Shown here one piece after another: positions 8,728-17,686 of a DNA stretch of 64,000 bases. Position 1 is the stretch's first letter. Every line of letters starts with the position of its first letter. A model generated the notes under the pieces. The model was given only the letters and a program-made list of their open reading frames with translations. It was not told the DNA's origin and searched no databases. Location of the stretch: positions 1,612,001 to 1,676,000 of the forward strand of contig NZ_AP022600.1 of assembly GCF_010725885.1 (NCBI RefSeq). Reading direction: 5' to 3'. This stretch comes from Mycolicibacterium tokaiense (GTDB taxonomy: Bacteria; Actinomycetota; Actinomycetes; Mycobacteriales; Mycobacteriaceae). The position numbers and the translations under genes were made by a program.

Positions 8728-10469
8728 GCACCACCAGCACAATCACCCCCCGGTACGACGCCATCATCATCGGCGCGGGGCACAACGGACTGATCACGGC
8801 CGGATACCTGGCCCGCGCCGGAAAGAAGGTCCTGGTCCTGGAGGCCCGCGATGTGGTGGGTGGCGCCTGCACCAGTGAAGAGTTGATCCCAGGCTCCACC
8901 TGGTCCTCCTGCGCCTTCATCGCCAGCCTGCTGCGCCCGGAGATCATCGCCGACCTCGAACTCGAGCGCTACGGACTGGAGATGTACCAGACCGAGGCCA
9001 ACGAGGTCAGCATTTTCCCCGATGGCAGCCACCTGTTCGTGTGGAAAGACATGGACAAGACGCTCAAGGAGATCGAGAAGTTCTCCAAGCGCGACGCGGG
9101 CGCCTTCCTCGAGTTCGGGCTGCGGGTCAAGAAGTTCGCGTCCATCCTCACGCCGTTCCTGCTGTCCCCTGCCCCGAGCCGTTCCCAGGTCCTGGCCGCG
9201 TTCGAGGCCGCCGGCGCCGAAGATCTCTTCAACGAGATGGTGTTGCTCTCGACCAAGGACCTGCTGGATCGATACTTCGAAAACGAGCACATCAAGGGCC
9301 TGTTCACTTTCTTCGGGATGATCTCCGTCTGGGGTGGTCCGTCCACCCCGGGAACCGGCTACGTCTACGGCCACCACTCTGTTGGTGAGTTCAAGGGAAC
9401 ACTCGGCCAGTGGGGCTTCGTCAAAGGCGGGATGGGCGGCATCACCCAGGCGATGGCCCGCAGCGCCGAAGCACACGGCGCAGAGATCCGGCTGCAGTCA
9501 CCGGTCGAGCAGGTCGTCATCACCAAAGGCCAGGCCACCGGTGTCAAACTGGCCAACGGCGAGACCATTTCGGCACGCACGGTGATCTCCAACGCCGATC
9601 CCCAACGCTCCATGCTGCAACTACTGCCGGCGGGGGCTGTGGACACAAAACTCACCGCCAAACTGCAGGACTACGACGCCCGCGGCTCGATGGCCCGCAT
9701 CCACCTCCTGATCGACGAATTACCCGACTACATCGGCTTTCCCAACGGGGTGCAGGGCCCCCAGCACCAGGCGCAGGCGATCATGGGCGCGTCGATCGAG
9801 AACTTCGAGCGGGCCTGGGAAGCCGAGCGCCGCGGCGAGATTCCCGACGACTTCGTGATCGAGGCCGTCATCCAGTCCACGCACGACTCGACGCTGGCGC
9901 CCGCAGGCAAGCACACCGTGACCCTGGGTGTGCAGCAGCTTCCCTTCGAACTGTCCGGCACCGACTGGGACACCATCCGCGACGAGTGGGCCGACAAGGT
10001 ACTCGAAGTGCTGTACCGCTACGCCCCCAATCTGCGTGGGCACATCCTGCAGCGGGTCATCATCACTCCGAAAGATCTCGAACGCGACTACGGACTGACC
10101 GGCGGCAACATCTTCCACGGCGCGATGTTCTTCGATCAGCTCTTCAACAATCGCCCCACTCCGGAACTGGCCGACTACCGCACCACGGTGGACAACTACT
10201 ACCTCTGCGGCTCGGGTACGCATCCCGGCGGCGGGGTCATGGGTGCCAATGGCCACAACGCCGCCCAGGTCGTCATCGCCGACCTCAACGGCACACCAGC
10301 CCCCACCGCACAACGTGTCGGTCCTGCCCCCAAGGCCGGCGTCATCGACCGTGCGATGGAGACCGTCATGGACACCAAAACCGGCAAGAAGCTCGGTTAC
10401 ACCGTCGCCACCACCCCGGCGCTTCGCAGGGTCGTGCAATTCGCCGCTCGCAGCAAAACCATCCGCTGA
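8724..10469 (+). CDS. FAD-dependent oxidoreductase, phytoene-desaturase/PYROXD2-like
   Basis: A 581-residue flavoprotein. The N-terminal dinucleotide fold is complete: DAIIIGAGHNGLITAGYLARAG, with the acidic residue of VLVLEARDVVGGACTSEE at the ribose. A C-terminal FAD segment reads YLCGSGTHPGGGVMGANGHNAA. The layout matches the carotenoid-desaturase-like amine/alkene oxidoreductase group. It overlaps the small barrel gene by four bases and is followed 32 bases later by an amino-acid-type permease. In this operon it may oxidise an amine or a C-C bond of the imported compound. The reaction is inferred from context only. Confidence 0.82.
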   Translation: MSTTSTITPRYDAIIIGAGHNGLITAGYLARAGKKVLVLEARDVVGGACTSEELIPGSTWSSCAFIASLLRPEIIADLELERYGLEMYQTEANEVSIFPDGSHLFVWKDMDKTLKEIEKFSKRDAGAFLEFGLRVKKFASILTPFLLSPAPSRSQVLAAFEAAGAEDLFNEMVLLSTKDLLDRYFENEHIKGLFTFFGMISVWGGPSTPGTGYVYGHHSVGEFKGTLGQWGFVKGGMGGITQAMARSAEAHGAEIRLQSPVEQVVITKGQATGVKLANGETISARTVISNADPQRSMLQLLPAGAVDTKLTAKLQDYDARGSMARIHLLIDELPDYIGFPNGVQGPQHQAQAIMGASIENFERAWEAERRGEIPDDFVIEAVIQSTHDSTLAPAGKHTVTLGVQQLPFELSGTDWDTIRDEWADKVLEVLYRYAPNLRGHILQRVIITPKDLERDYGLTGGNIFHGAMFFDQLFNNRPTPELADYRTTVDNYYLCGSGTHPGGGVMGANGHNAAQVVIADLNGTPAPTAQRVGPAPKAGVIDRAMETVMDTKTGKKLGYTVATTPALRRVVQFAARSKTIR

Positions 10470-10501
10470 CTCCTCACATCCCGCCCGAGGAAGGACCCGC
10501 C

Positions 10502-11986
10502 ATGCTTCATCAAGATGATCCTCAACCGCTGGCCACGGTCAAAGACGCCCCAGACGGATCAACCGGACTGGCGCGCAACCAGATCGGTGTCCTCGGTATC
10601 GTGTTCTTCGTCGTGGCCGCCGCCGCCCCACTCACGGTGGTGGTGGCCCTGTTCCCGGTCATCATCGGCGCCGGGAACGGGGTGGGCATCGCCGGCGCCT
10701 TTGTGGTCGTCGCTGTTGTCCTCACCTTGTTCGCGGTCGGTTATGTCGCGATGAGCAAACACATCACCAACGCCGGCGCCTTCTACGCGTTCATCACCCG
10801 GGGGCTGGGCAGACCGATGGGTCTGGGTTCGGCCTCGCTGGCGATCTTCGCCTACAACGCCATCCAACTCGGCGTCATCGGCGGGTTCGGCTATTACGCA
10901 GCGGAATTCGTCAACAAGCACACCAATACCGCAATCCCGTGGTGGGTGTTCTCGTTCCTGGCGATGGCGGCCTCGCTGTTCCTCGGCGTCCGTCAGATCC
11001 ATGCCGGCGCCCGCGTGCTGGCGGTGTTGCTGACACTGGAAACCGGCGTCATCCTGGTGCTCAACATCGGCATCCTGGTCAACTCGCCAACGCCGATCAG
11101 CGACTACTCCTTCGAGCCGTTCGCCCCGTCGGCAGTGTTCGCCGGCGCTCTCGGCGTCGCCCTGATGTTCGCCCACGCGTCGTTCATCGGTTTCGAGGGC
11201 ACCGCCATCTACGGCGAGGAAGCCAAGGACCCCAAGCGCACCGTGCCGCGGGCCACCTACACCTCGGTGATCTTCATGGGTGTGTTCTACGCCGTCACCG
11301 CCTTTCTCATCGTCAACGCGGTCGGCGTCGGCAAGGTCGTCGGGTTGGCCGAAACCGAGGGTGGCAACCTGGTTTTCGCGGTCAGCGACAGTGTTCTGGG
11401 GCGCATCGGCACCGAGGCGTTCCAGCTGCTGGTCATCACCAGCCTGTTCGCCGCCATTCTGACCTTCCACAACAATGTCGCGCGCTACCTCTACTCGCTG
11501 GGTCGCCAAGGCGTCATCTGGGCACGGCTGGGCACCACGCATCCAACCCGCCAATCACCCGCCCTGGCCTGCTACGTCCAGATCGGTATGGTTGCCGTGG
11601 TGGTCGCGATTTTCGCCCTTTTCGGTCTGGATCCCTACACCACGCTGTTCACCTGGTGGACCGGCGTCGGCGCCGCCGCAATCATCCTGCTGCAAACCAT
11701 CGCCAGCATCGCCATCTTCGTCTTCTTCCGCCGCTCGGATGTCGACAAACGGCCCTGGAACACCTTCATCGCCCCACTGCTGGGCATCGCCGGACTACTG
11801 CCGTTCCTCTGGTACGCCGTCACCGGCATGGACGTCCTGCTCGGCGGCGGAGGGTGGCTGCAGATCTCGTTCACCGCAATGCTGTTCGCCTCCTTGGCCA
11901 TCGGCATCATCGGCGCCTATCTCATCAGAGCTCGGTCACCGCAGCCCTACGCGCAGTTGAACTCCACACTCGGCGACCGTACCTAG
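10502..11986 (+). CDS. APC family amino acid/amine permease
   Basis: A 494-residue integral membrane transporter with about 12 helices. The start MLHQDDPQPLATVKD follows GAGGAAGGA at ideal spacing; the frame stays open further upstream, but only by reading through the FAD gene. APC signatures: GLARNQIGVLGIVFFVVAAAAP near residue 25, GAFYAFITRGLG, ALMFAHASFIGFEGTAIYGEEAKDPKRTVPRATY near 235-265, and GRQGVIWARLG near 340. It probably imports the amine or amino alcohol degraded by the flanking enzymes. Its stop overlaps the convergent molybdoenzyme gene by four bases. Confidence 0.88.
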   Translation: MLHQDDPQPLATVKDAPDGSTGLARNQIGVLGIVFFVVAAAAPLTVVVALFPVIIGAGNGVGIAGAFVVVAVVLTLFAVGYVAMSKHITNAGAFYAFITRGLGRPMGLGSASLAIFAYNAIQLGVIGGFGYYAAEFVNKHTNTAIPWWVFSFLAMAASLFLGVRQIHAGARVLAVLLTLETGVILVLNIGILVNSPTPISDYSFEPFAPSAVFAGALGVALMFAHASFIGFEGTAIYGEEAKDPKRTVPRATYTSVIFMGVFYAVTAFLIVNAVGVGKVVGLAETEGGNLVFAVSDSVLGRIGTEAFQLLVITSLFAAILTFHNNVARYLYSLGRQGVIWARLGTTHPTRQSPALACYVQIGMVAVVVAIFALFGLDPYTTLFTWWTGVGAAAIILLQTIASIAIFVFFRRSDVDKRPWNTFIAPLLGIAGLLPFLWYAVTGMDVLLGGGGWLQISFTAMLFASLAIGIIGAYLIRARSPQPYAQLNSTLGDRT

Positions 11987-13041
11987 ACGCACCTGATGGG
12001 GTGCGCGAGCACGGATTGGTGGTTGTAGCCGAGCTCGTTCGGCGGCGTGGAATCAGGCTGCACGTTACCCCGGTCGTCGCGGGCACGAACCCGCAACTCG
12101 TGGTCTCCGGGTTCGATGTCCCAGCGCAGCTGCCAACGCGCCCACAGCCCGGCGACACCCGGTGACGTGATGTCCGCCTGCTGCCACGCGCCGTCGTCGA
12201 TTCGGTACTCGACCGCCACCACCTGACCCTCACCGGCATACGCGCGACCGCGGATCAGATGGCGCCCCGGAGCCAGCACGGCCGGCCAGGGCAGCTCGAC
12301 CAGACTCGACAGCGCCGGTTCGGTGATCGCCGGGCCACGCGCGTACCCGGATGCCGGATACTGCGGCCCGATCAACACGTAATCCTCGGTGTTCCACGGC
12401 GTGTAGAGGGCGGTGGTGGAGACCTCGATGCGGCCCAGCCATTTGATACTCGCGGCCCCCAGCCATCCCGACACGATCAGGCGGGCCGGGTAGCCGTGGT
12501 CAGGCGGCAACGGTTCCCCGTTCATCGCGAAGGCCACCACGGTGTCGTCCGCCAACGCCTTCGCCAACGGTAGAGGTCGGCGCGCCCGAATGGCGTCGAG
12601 GGATTCGGGCATCACCTCAACGACTCGTTCAGTGAGCTGAGCCGGCTCCAACAGGTCGCGCAGACGGACGCCGGTCCACTCGGCAGTGCTGATCGCCGAT
12701 CGTCCCCACTGGGTGCCCTCGAAGGTCCGTCCGATCTCCTCGCCGAACAGCACGCGCCGGTTGCCCGCACATTCGAGGGTTCGTACCACCGATATCACCG
12801 GGAAGCCGTCGGTCAGGTCGTCGTAGCTGTACTCGACGGCGCGGTGAACTCCATCACCGTCGATTCGCAAAGCCCAGGTCCGCGACTCGATCTGTGGTGT
12901 CGGCGCATGACTGCGGAGGAAGAATCTGTCAACCGGCGTGATGTCCGACAGCATGTTCACAGGGTTGGTGCCATAGTCCAGCCCGGACCCGGTGTCTTCC
13001 AACAGTTCTGCCGGAATCGGTTTCCGCACGCCAGGTGACAT
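11983..13041 (-). CDS. Sulfite oxidase-like molybdenum-cofactor enzyme
   Basis: A 352-residue protein from the ATG at 13041 (an in-frame ATG 37 codons earlier gives an Arg-rich start and is less likely). The molybdopterin domain (about residues 30-220) has the metal-ligand Cys in VRTLECAGNRRVLF, and YPARLIVSGWLGAASIKWLGRIEV is typical of the sulfite oxidase superfamily. A C-terminal Mo-cofactor dimerisation domain (about 235-345) ends VLAHPIRC. No twin-arginine signal is visible at this start, so the enzyme looks cytoplasmic. No haem domain is present, so it is the bacterial sulfite-dehydrogenase/YedY-like type. Its substrate is not known. Confidence 0.85.
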   Translation of the reverse strand: MSPGVRKPIPAELLEDTGSGLDYGTNPVNMLSDITPVDRFFLRSHAPTPQIESRTWALRIDGDGVHRAVEYSYDDLTDGFPVISVVRTLECAGNRRVLFGEEIGRTFEGTQWGRSAISTAEWTGVRLRDLLEPAQLTERVVEVMPESLDAIRARRPLPLAKALADDTVVAFAMNGEPLPPDHGYPARLIVSGWLGAASIKWLGRIEVSTTALYTPWNTEDYVLIGPQYPASGYARGPAITEPALSSLVELPWPAVLAPGRHLIRGRAYAGEGQVVAVEYRIDDGAWQQADITSPGVAGLWARWQLRWDIEPGDHELRVRARDDRGNVQPDSTPPNELGYNHQSVLAHPIRCV

Positions 13042-13176
13042 ACGTCGAGCATGCCACCGCGGTTCCCGGTAGTCGTTACCGCTAGCACCACCTGTGCATA
13101 ACGACCAGATCCGCCGTAGCCATCGGGTGCGAAGCTGTTTTCGGGCGGGCATGACGCACAGCAGTCCGCCGCTGCG

Positions 13177-13209
13177 TGAAGAACGGATGAAGAACGAATG
13201 AAGACCGTC
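13177..13209. repeat. Three tandem 11-bp direct repeats
   Basis: TGAAGAACGGA, TGAAGAACGAA and TGAAGACCGTC follow each other without gaps. An 11-bp period is one helical turn and is typical of response-regulator binding arrays. The repeats lie upstream of the SDR gene at 13275 and of the divergent molybdoenzyme. Confidence 0.5.
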
Positions 13210-13246
13210 GAAGTGCGCACCGCGCGTCTCCGCCCAGGGGAATTTT

Positions 13247-13263
13247 ACGTCTGTCTGAGACGT
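13247..13263. promoter_or_regulatory. 17-bp inverted repeat upstream of SDR gene
   Basis: ACGTCT, spacer GTCTG, AGACGT, ending 11 bases before the GTG start. The symmetry and position suggest a repressor operator overlapping the promoter. Confidence 0.5.
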
Positions 13264-13274
13264 CTACGGTTTAC

Positions 13275-14213
13275 GTGACTTCCTCTGATCTCACCACCAC
13301 CCCATTTGATGCCACCTCCACTGCCGCCGAGGTACTCACCGGAGTCGACTTGTCCGGAAAGCGTGCGCTCGTCACCGGCGCGGCTTCTGGAATCGGTATC
13401 GAAACTGCCCGCGCGTTGGCCTCTGCAGGTGCCGTCGTCACTCTCGCCGTGCGCAACACCGCCGCAGGTGAGAAGGTTGCCGCCGACATCGGGAAGGGGG
13501 CAACGGTGGCACCCTTGGATTTATCCGAGCCCGCCAGCGTCGCCGCGTTCGTCCGTGCTTGGGACGGGCCGCTGGACATCCTGGTGAACAACGCCGGTGT
13601 CATGGCCATCCAGGATCGGCAACTCTCATCGGGCGGGCACGAAATGCAGTTCGCCACCAATCATCTCGGCCATTTCGCCCTCACCACCGGACTGCACAGC
13701 GAACTGGCCGCCGCCGGCGGGGCGCGGGTGGTCTCGGTCAGCTCCAGCGGACACCTGCGCTCACCCGTCGTCTTCGACGACATCGACTTCCGGTTCCGCG
13801 AGTACGATCCCTTCAGCGCCTATGGCCAATCCAAAACTGCCAACGTTCTTTTCGCGGTCGGAATAACCGAACGGTGGGCTGACGACGGGATCACCGCCAA
13901 CGCGCTGATGCCCGGCGGCATCATGACCGCGCTGCAACGTCACCTCGGTACGGAATTCCAGGACGGCGCCGAGGAACGCTTCCGCCGCGCCGGCAGCCGC
14001 ATCAAAACCCCCGAGCAAGGTGCGGCCACCTCGGTGCTGTTGGCCGGCTCACCGCACGTCGACGGTGTCAGTGGCCGGTACTTCGAGGATTGCCGCGAGG
14101 CCACGGTCGTTGATCACCGCGACGAATTCGGCATCACGGGCGTGGCTCCCTATGCCTTGGACCGTGACAATGCCCAGCGTCTGTGGGACGTCTCGACACA
14201 TCTCACCAGCTGA
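13275..14213 (+). CDS. Short-chain dehydrogenase/reductase (retinol dehydrogenase-like)
   Basis: A 312-residue SDR beginning at GTG. The cofactor motif is VTGAASGIGIETARAL (TGxxxGIG, about residues 36-48), followed by ILVNNAGVMAI near 107. The active site has VSVSSSGHL (Ser near 155) and AYGQSKTANVLF (YxxxK, Tyr near 180). The oxidoreductase subgroup resembles retinol/protochlorophyllide-reductase-like SDRs with a 30-residue N-terminal extension. No neighbour clearly explains its substrate; the palindrome just upstream suggests dedicated repression. Confidence 0.88.
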   Translation: MTSSDLTTTPFDATSTAAEVLTGVDLSGKRALVTGAASGIGIETARALASAGAVVTLAVRNTAAGEKVAADIGKGATVAPLDLSEPASVAAFVRAWDGPLDILVNNAGVMAIQDRQLSSGGHEMQFATNHLGHFALTTGLHSELAAAGGARVVSVSSSGHLRSPVVFDDIDFRFREYDPFSAYGQSKTANVLFAVGITERWADDGITANALMPGGIMTALQRHLGTEFQDGAEERFRRAGSRIKTPEQGAATSVLLAGSPHVDGVSGRYFEDCREATVVDHRDEFGITGVAPYALDRDNAQRLWDVSTHLTS

Positions 14214-14232
14214 CACCCGAGGCCCACCGTGA

Positions 14233-14892
14233 TCATTTCTGGCCGGGCAGAACTTCCCCGAGTCCGATCGCCGTGGCCTGCAGGATCAGGGTGAGCCTGG
14301 GCTCGAAGTCGAGGGCGTAGTGGCCCCAGTCGGGTTCCTGCTCGTAGAGCTTGGCCAGGGTCGGCGACGGGTGCGCCGTCTGCCACAGGCTCGCCGTCAA
14401 CGCGACCGTCGTCGTCACCAGGGTCTGCACGTGGTCCGGGGGCATCGTGGTGGTCCGCTGCAACGCGCCGACGAGCTGATCATGGGCGGCAAACGCGATC
14501 AGTTTGTACTGGCGCGCGCGGTCGATCTCGACGTCATCTTCGAGCGTCATCGCCACGTGCGCCAGCAGATCGCAGAACACCGGCAGAGAAGAAATGGTCT
14601 TCACCAGCAACTCAGCAATGTCAGCGGGCCCGAGATCCCGGCGACCTGCTGTTGCCGTCTCGACCGCATCACGCCACTGACCCCACCCACGTTCGGCCAG
14701 TTCCAGGAGAAGCTCTTCCTTGCTCGAGTAGTAGCGCCGGACGCCGGTCCGATGCAGACCGGCCCTGGCGGTGACTGCTGCGACCGTGACGTAGCGGACC
14801 CCGCCTAGTTCGAGGGCGACAGCTTCGGCCGCGGCCAGGAGATCCTCCGATCTCTTGGCCTTGTCCTCGACTGAGCGGGCTCTCTCGCGCAC
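14233..14892 (-). CDS. TetR family transcriptional regulator
   Basis: A 219-residue regulator with a TetR HTH near residues 15-60 (TVAAVTARAGLHRTGVRRYYSSKEELLLELAERGW). The C-terminal domain contains DLGPADIAELLVKTISSLPVFCDLLAHVA, seen in one widespread mycobacterial TetR subgroup. It is divergent from the oxidoreductase/CocE hydrolase operon, with a 137-base intergenic region holding two 24-bp near-palindromes. It therefore most likely represses both itself and that operon. Confidence 0.9.
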   Translation of the reverse strand: MRERARSVEDKAKRSEDLLAAAEAVALELGGVRYVTVAAVTARAGLHRTGVRRYYSSKEELLLELAERGWGQWRDAVETATAGRRDLGPADIAELLVKTISSLPVFCDLLAHVAMTLEDDVEIDRARQYKLIAFAAHDQLVGALQRTTTMPPDHVQTLVTTTVALTASLWQTAHPSPTLAKLYEQEPDWGHYALDFEPRLTLILQATAIGLGEVLPGQK

Positions 14893-14924
14893 GGAATCAG
14901 GCTAGCGCGCGGTCACATCGATCG

Positions 14925-14948
14925 TTAACACATCACGTGGTGCGTAAA
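14925..14948. promoter_or_regulatory. TetR operator 1 (24-bp near-palindrome)
   Basis: TTAACACA ... TGCGTAAA around a CACGTG core. It copies the site at 14973-14996 and lies 32 bases upstream of the TetR start. The start-to-start distance between the two sites is 48 bp. Confidence 0.7.
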
Positions 14949-14972
14949 ACGTCCGCGCATGCTATGTTTCCG

Positions 14973-14996
14973 TTAACGCATCACATGGTGCGTTAA
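14973..14996. promoter_or_regulatory. TetR operator 2 (24-bp palindrome)
   Basis: Perfect 8-bp arms TTAACGCA ... TGCGTTAA around TCACATGG, located 33 bases upstream of the oxidoreductase start. It is probably the site that silences the rightward operon. Confidence 0.75.
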
Positions 14997-15029
14997 TCAA
15001 GCCAATACATCGAGCAGAGGACCCTCCAC

Positions 15030-16016
15030 ATGCGTGCCGTCTCCGCCACCGCCTTCGGCGATCCGAGCGTTCTTTCGGTCGGCGAGTTACCCGACCCCGC
15101 CCCAGGGCCGGGCGAAGTCACCATCGACGTCACCCATGCGGCGGTCGGCATGGTGGACCTCTTCTTCCGGCAGGGGGCCTTCTCGGAGAGTCCCGGTATG
15201 CCGCAGCCCCCGTTCGTTCCGGGACTCGAAGTCACCGGGACGATCCGCGAGCTCGGCCAGGGTGTCACCGACTTCCGCGTCGGCGAAGAGGTGGTGGCGA
15301 TGTCGCAGACCGGCACCGGCGGTTACGCGTCGGTGTACGTGGCGAACGCATCGTTTGTCGTCTCGATCGACGGATTCGCCATCGATCCTGCTCTCGCGGT
15401 CTCGATGATTCCCAATGCCGCAATGGCACACGCGGCCCTCACCGAGGTTGCCCATCTGAAAGAAGGTGAGAGCGTGCTGGTGCACGGCGCTCTGGGAGGA
15501 CTCGCCAGTGCATTTCCCGGCGTCGCGAAGCGCCTGGGGGCGTCCCGCATCGTCGGCACTGTGCGGCCGGGGAAGCTCCGCGCCGCCAACGAGACCAGAC
15601 TGCCCTACGACCAGATCGTCGACTCGACCCAGTTCCTCGACGTGTTGGGCGACCAGAAGTTCGATGTGGTGATCGACCCGGTGGGCGGTGCCATCCGATC
15701 GCAGAGCCTCGCCCTGATGGGACCCGGCGCGCGCTTGATCGCCGCGGGCAACGCCAGCGGGGATTGGGAACACAGCATCACCGACAGCCAGCTCTGGATG
15801 GGCAGCATCACGATCGCCGGTTTCAGCGCAGGTGCCTTCCTGCCTGCCCACCCGCACGTGGTGCGCCCCGCCCTGAGGGCGGCCCGTGCCGCCGTCGCTG
15901 CCGGACTCGGCAACGCCGACATCGAAGTACTGAGCTTTGACGAGGCGGCGCTGGCACACACCCGGATGGAAAGCCGCGACCTCGCCGGCCGTTTCGTCCT
16001 TGCGACCGCGCCGTGA
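15030..16016 (+). CDS. Zinc-independent quinone oxidoreductase (MDR superfamily)
   Basis: A 328-residue medium-chain dehydrogenase. The N-terminal GroES-like domain (PGPGEVTIDVTHAAVGMVDLFFRQG, about 24-48) lacks the zinc-ligand cysteines, as in quinone oxidoreductases. The cofactor region reads VLVHGALGGLASAF (about residues 150-163; AxxGGxxS, NADPH type), and FDVVIDPVGGA lies near 210. The stop overlaps the CocE-like hydrolase start (GTGA). Two TetR operators precede it. It likely reduces an electrophilic enone or quinone with NADPH. Confidence 0.88.
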   Translation: MRAVSATAFGDPSVLSVGELPDPAPGPGEVTIDVTHAAVGMVDLFFRQGAFSESPGMPQPPFVPGLEVTGTIRELGQGVTDFRVGEEVVAMSQTGTGGYASVYVANASFVVSIDGFAIDPALAVSMIPNAAMAHAALTEVAHLKEGESVLVHGALGGLASAFPGVAKRLGASRIVGTVRPGKLRAANETRLPYDQIVDSTQFLDVLGDQKFDVVIDPVGGAIRSQSLALMGPGARLIAAGNASGDWEHSITDSQLWMGSITIAGFSAGAFLPAHPHVVRPALRAARAAVAAGLGNADIEVLSFDEAALAHTRMESRDLAGRFVLATAP

Positions 16017-17683
16017 GCGTGATCGGACGGATTGCCGAGAGGCTGGCCCCACTCCCGCCGGCGACCACTCGCACGGTCACTGTCGAGCGGGATCTTCGGA
16101 TACCGATGAGTGACGGCATCACACTTGTCGCCGACCGCTGGGCACCCGAACCCGACAACGACACGCCGCAGGAACAGATGCCAGTTGTCCTGGTGCGCAC
16201 CGCCTACGGTCGCGGCGCACCACTGGGTTGGCTGTACGGTCCGGCGTTGGCCGAACGCGGCGTGCAGGCACTCATCGTGAGCTCACGCGGCACCTTCGGC
16301 TCCGGCGGTGAGTTCTTGGCGATGCGCAACGAACGCAAAGACGGTCTGGCAACACTGCGGTGGCTGGCCGAGCAGCCGTGGGCGCAAGCCGGCGTCATCC
16401 TGGCCGGCTCCAGCTACTTCGGCTACACCCAGTGGGCCGTCGCCGATGTTGCACCGCCCATCGTCAAGGCCATGGTTCCGCACATCACCTCGTCGCGCTT
16501 GGCGCTCGGCCTCAACCAGCCCGGTCGCTTCGAGCTGGAGACCATCGTCGGCTTCTCCTGGAACACCGCCCCCCAGCGGCGTCACGGTCGGCCACGTCCT
16601 GCTTCACAGGAGCGCCGAACCTACCTCCTGCGCGCACTGCTCGGCGCCGATCGCCGACACGTCGACAGCGCCTTGAACACGTTGCCACTCAAGGATGTCG
16701 ACACCACGTTGCTCGGCCGGGGCTCCCAGCTGTACCAGGAGATGCTGGAGTACCGGCAAGGTGATCCCCACTGGACAGGCACCGACCTCAGCAGCCATGT
16801 CAGCACCGTTCAGATACCGGTGAGCCTGGTCGGCGGCTGGTACGACCTCTTCCTTGTTGATCAGCTGCGTGACTACGCGAACCTCGCCGCCGCTGGCCGC
16901 GACCCACGCTTGACCATCGGTCCGTGGTGGCATGCCGATCCGCGCGGGATGGCTGCGTCTGTCGCCGAGACAGTCGGTTGGGCAGCTGCGGTCGCGCGCG
17001 GACAGCAGCCCGAGACCCGCTCTCCGGTACGGCTGTTCGTCATGGGTATCGAGCAGTGGCGTGACTTCGATCAGTGGCCGCCATCGGGGTACCGGCACCA
17101 GCCGTGGTATCTGCTATCCGGCGGTGAGCTCGGGCTGACGGTCGCCGGGGCGGCGGAGCCGACACCGTTGATCTACGACCCCGCCGACCCCACCCCGTCG
17201 CTGGGAGGTCCGAAACTGAACCCGGCCGGTGCAGGCCCGGTGGACAACCGCCCGCTCGAAGCGCGACCCGACGTCCTCACCTTCACCTCACCGGACCTGG
17301 ATGCGGACCTGGAGGTGATCGGCGACGTCCGCGCCGAAACCTGGGTGCGCACAGACCGGCCGGACGGCGACGTGTTCGTACGCCTCTGCGACGTCGACGA
17401 CAAGGGCAGGTCGGTGAACTTGTGCGATGAGCTGGTGCATTTCACCGCGGACGGCATCACCAAGGTAACGTTGCAGCTCTCGCCCACAGCACATGTCTTC
17501 AAGGCCGGACACCGCATTCGCGTCCAGGTCTCTGGCGGCGCATTCCCACGATTCGCGCGCAACCTCGGCGGCGGCGAACCGCCGGCCACCGCCACGACGC
17601 CCCACAAGGCCCGCGTCGAGATCTTTCACGACACCGAACACACCTCGGCCGTCTTCCTGCCGGTGGGCGTGCTGTCGGCGTAG
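16013..17683 (+). CDS. CocE/NonD family serine hydrolase
   Basis: A 556-residue hydrolase starting at the GTG that overlaps the preceding gene's stop. The X-Pro dipeptidyl-peptidase S15 domain (about residues 20-320) shows VLVRTAYGRG, the oxyanion-region SSRGTFGSGGEF, the nucleophile motif ILAGSSYFGYTQW (GxSYxG, Ser near 130) and WWHADPRG with a likely catalytic His. A C-terminal jelly-roll domain (about 340-550) contains LEVIGDVRAETWVRTDRPDGD and ends with VFLPVGVL. Known members hydrolyse esters or amides such as cocaine. Pairing with a quinone oxidoreductase under a TetR suggests xenobiotic ester turnover. Confidence 0.88.
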   Translation: MSVIGRIAERLAPLPPATTRTVTVERDLRIPMSDGITLVADRWAPEPDNDTPQEQMPVVLVRTAYGRGAPLGWLYGPALAERGVQALIVSSRGTFGSGGEFLAMRNERKDGLATLRWLAEQPWAQAGVILAGSSYFGYTQWAVADVAPPIVKAMVPHITSSRLALGLNQPGRFELETIVGFSWNTAPQRRHGRPRPASQERRTYLLRALLGADRRHVDSALNTLPLKDVDTTLLGRGSQLYQEMLEYRQGDPHWTGTDLSSHVSTVQIPVSLVGGWYDLFLVDQLRDYANLAAAGRDPRLTIGPWWHADPRGMAASVAETVGWAAAVARGQQPETRSPVRLFVMGIEQWRDFDQWPPSGYRHQPWYLLSGGELGLTVAGAAEPTPLIYDPADPTPSLGGPKLNPAGAGPVDNRPLEARPDVLTFTSPDLDADLEVIGDVRAETWVRTDRPDGDVFVRLCDVDDKGRSVNLCDELVHFTADGITKVTLQLSPTAHVFKAGHRIRVQVSGGAFPRFARNLGGGEPPATATTPHKARVEIFHDTEHTSAVFLPVGVLSA

Positions 17684-17686
17684 TAC

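Noticed and set aside
9410..10501. Frame of the permease extending 364 codons upstream of its ATG
   Set aside because: The extension reads through the FAD gene in another frame with an Arg/His-rich shadow composition. The ATG at 10502 has a strong ribosome site and the correct APC N-terminus.
10559..11554. Antisense ORF across the permease
   Set aside because: Asp/Gln/Arg-rich shadow of a confirmed APC permease.
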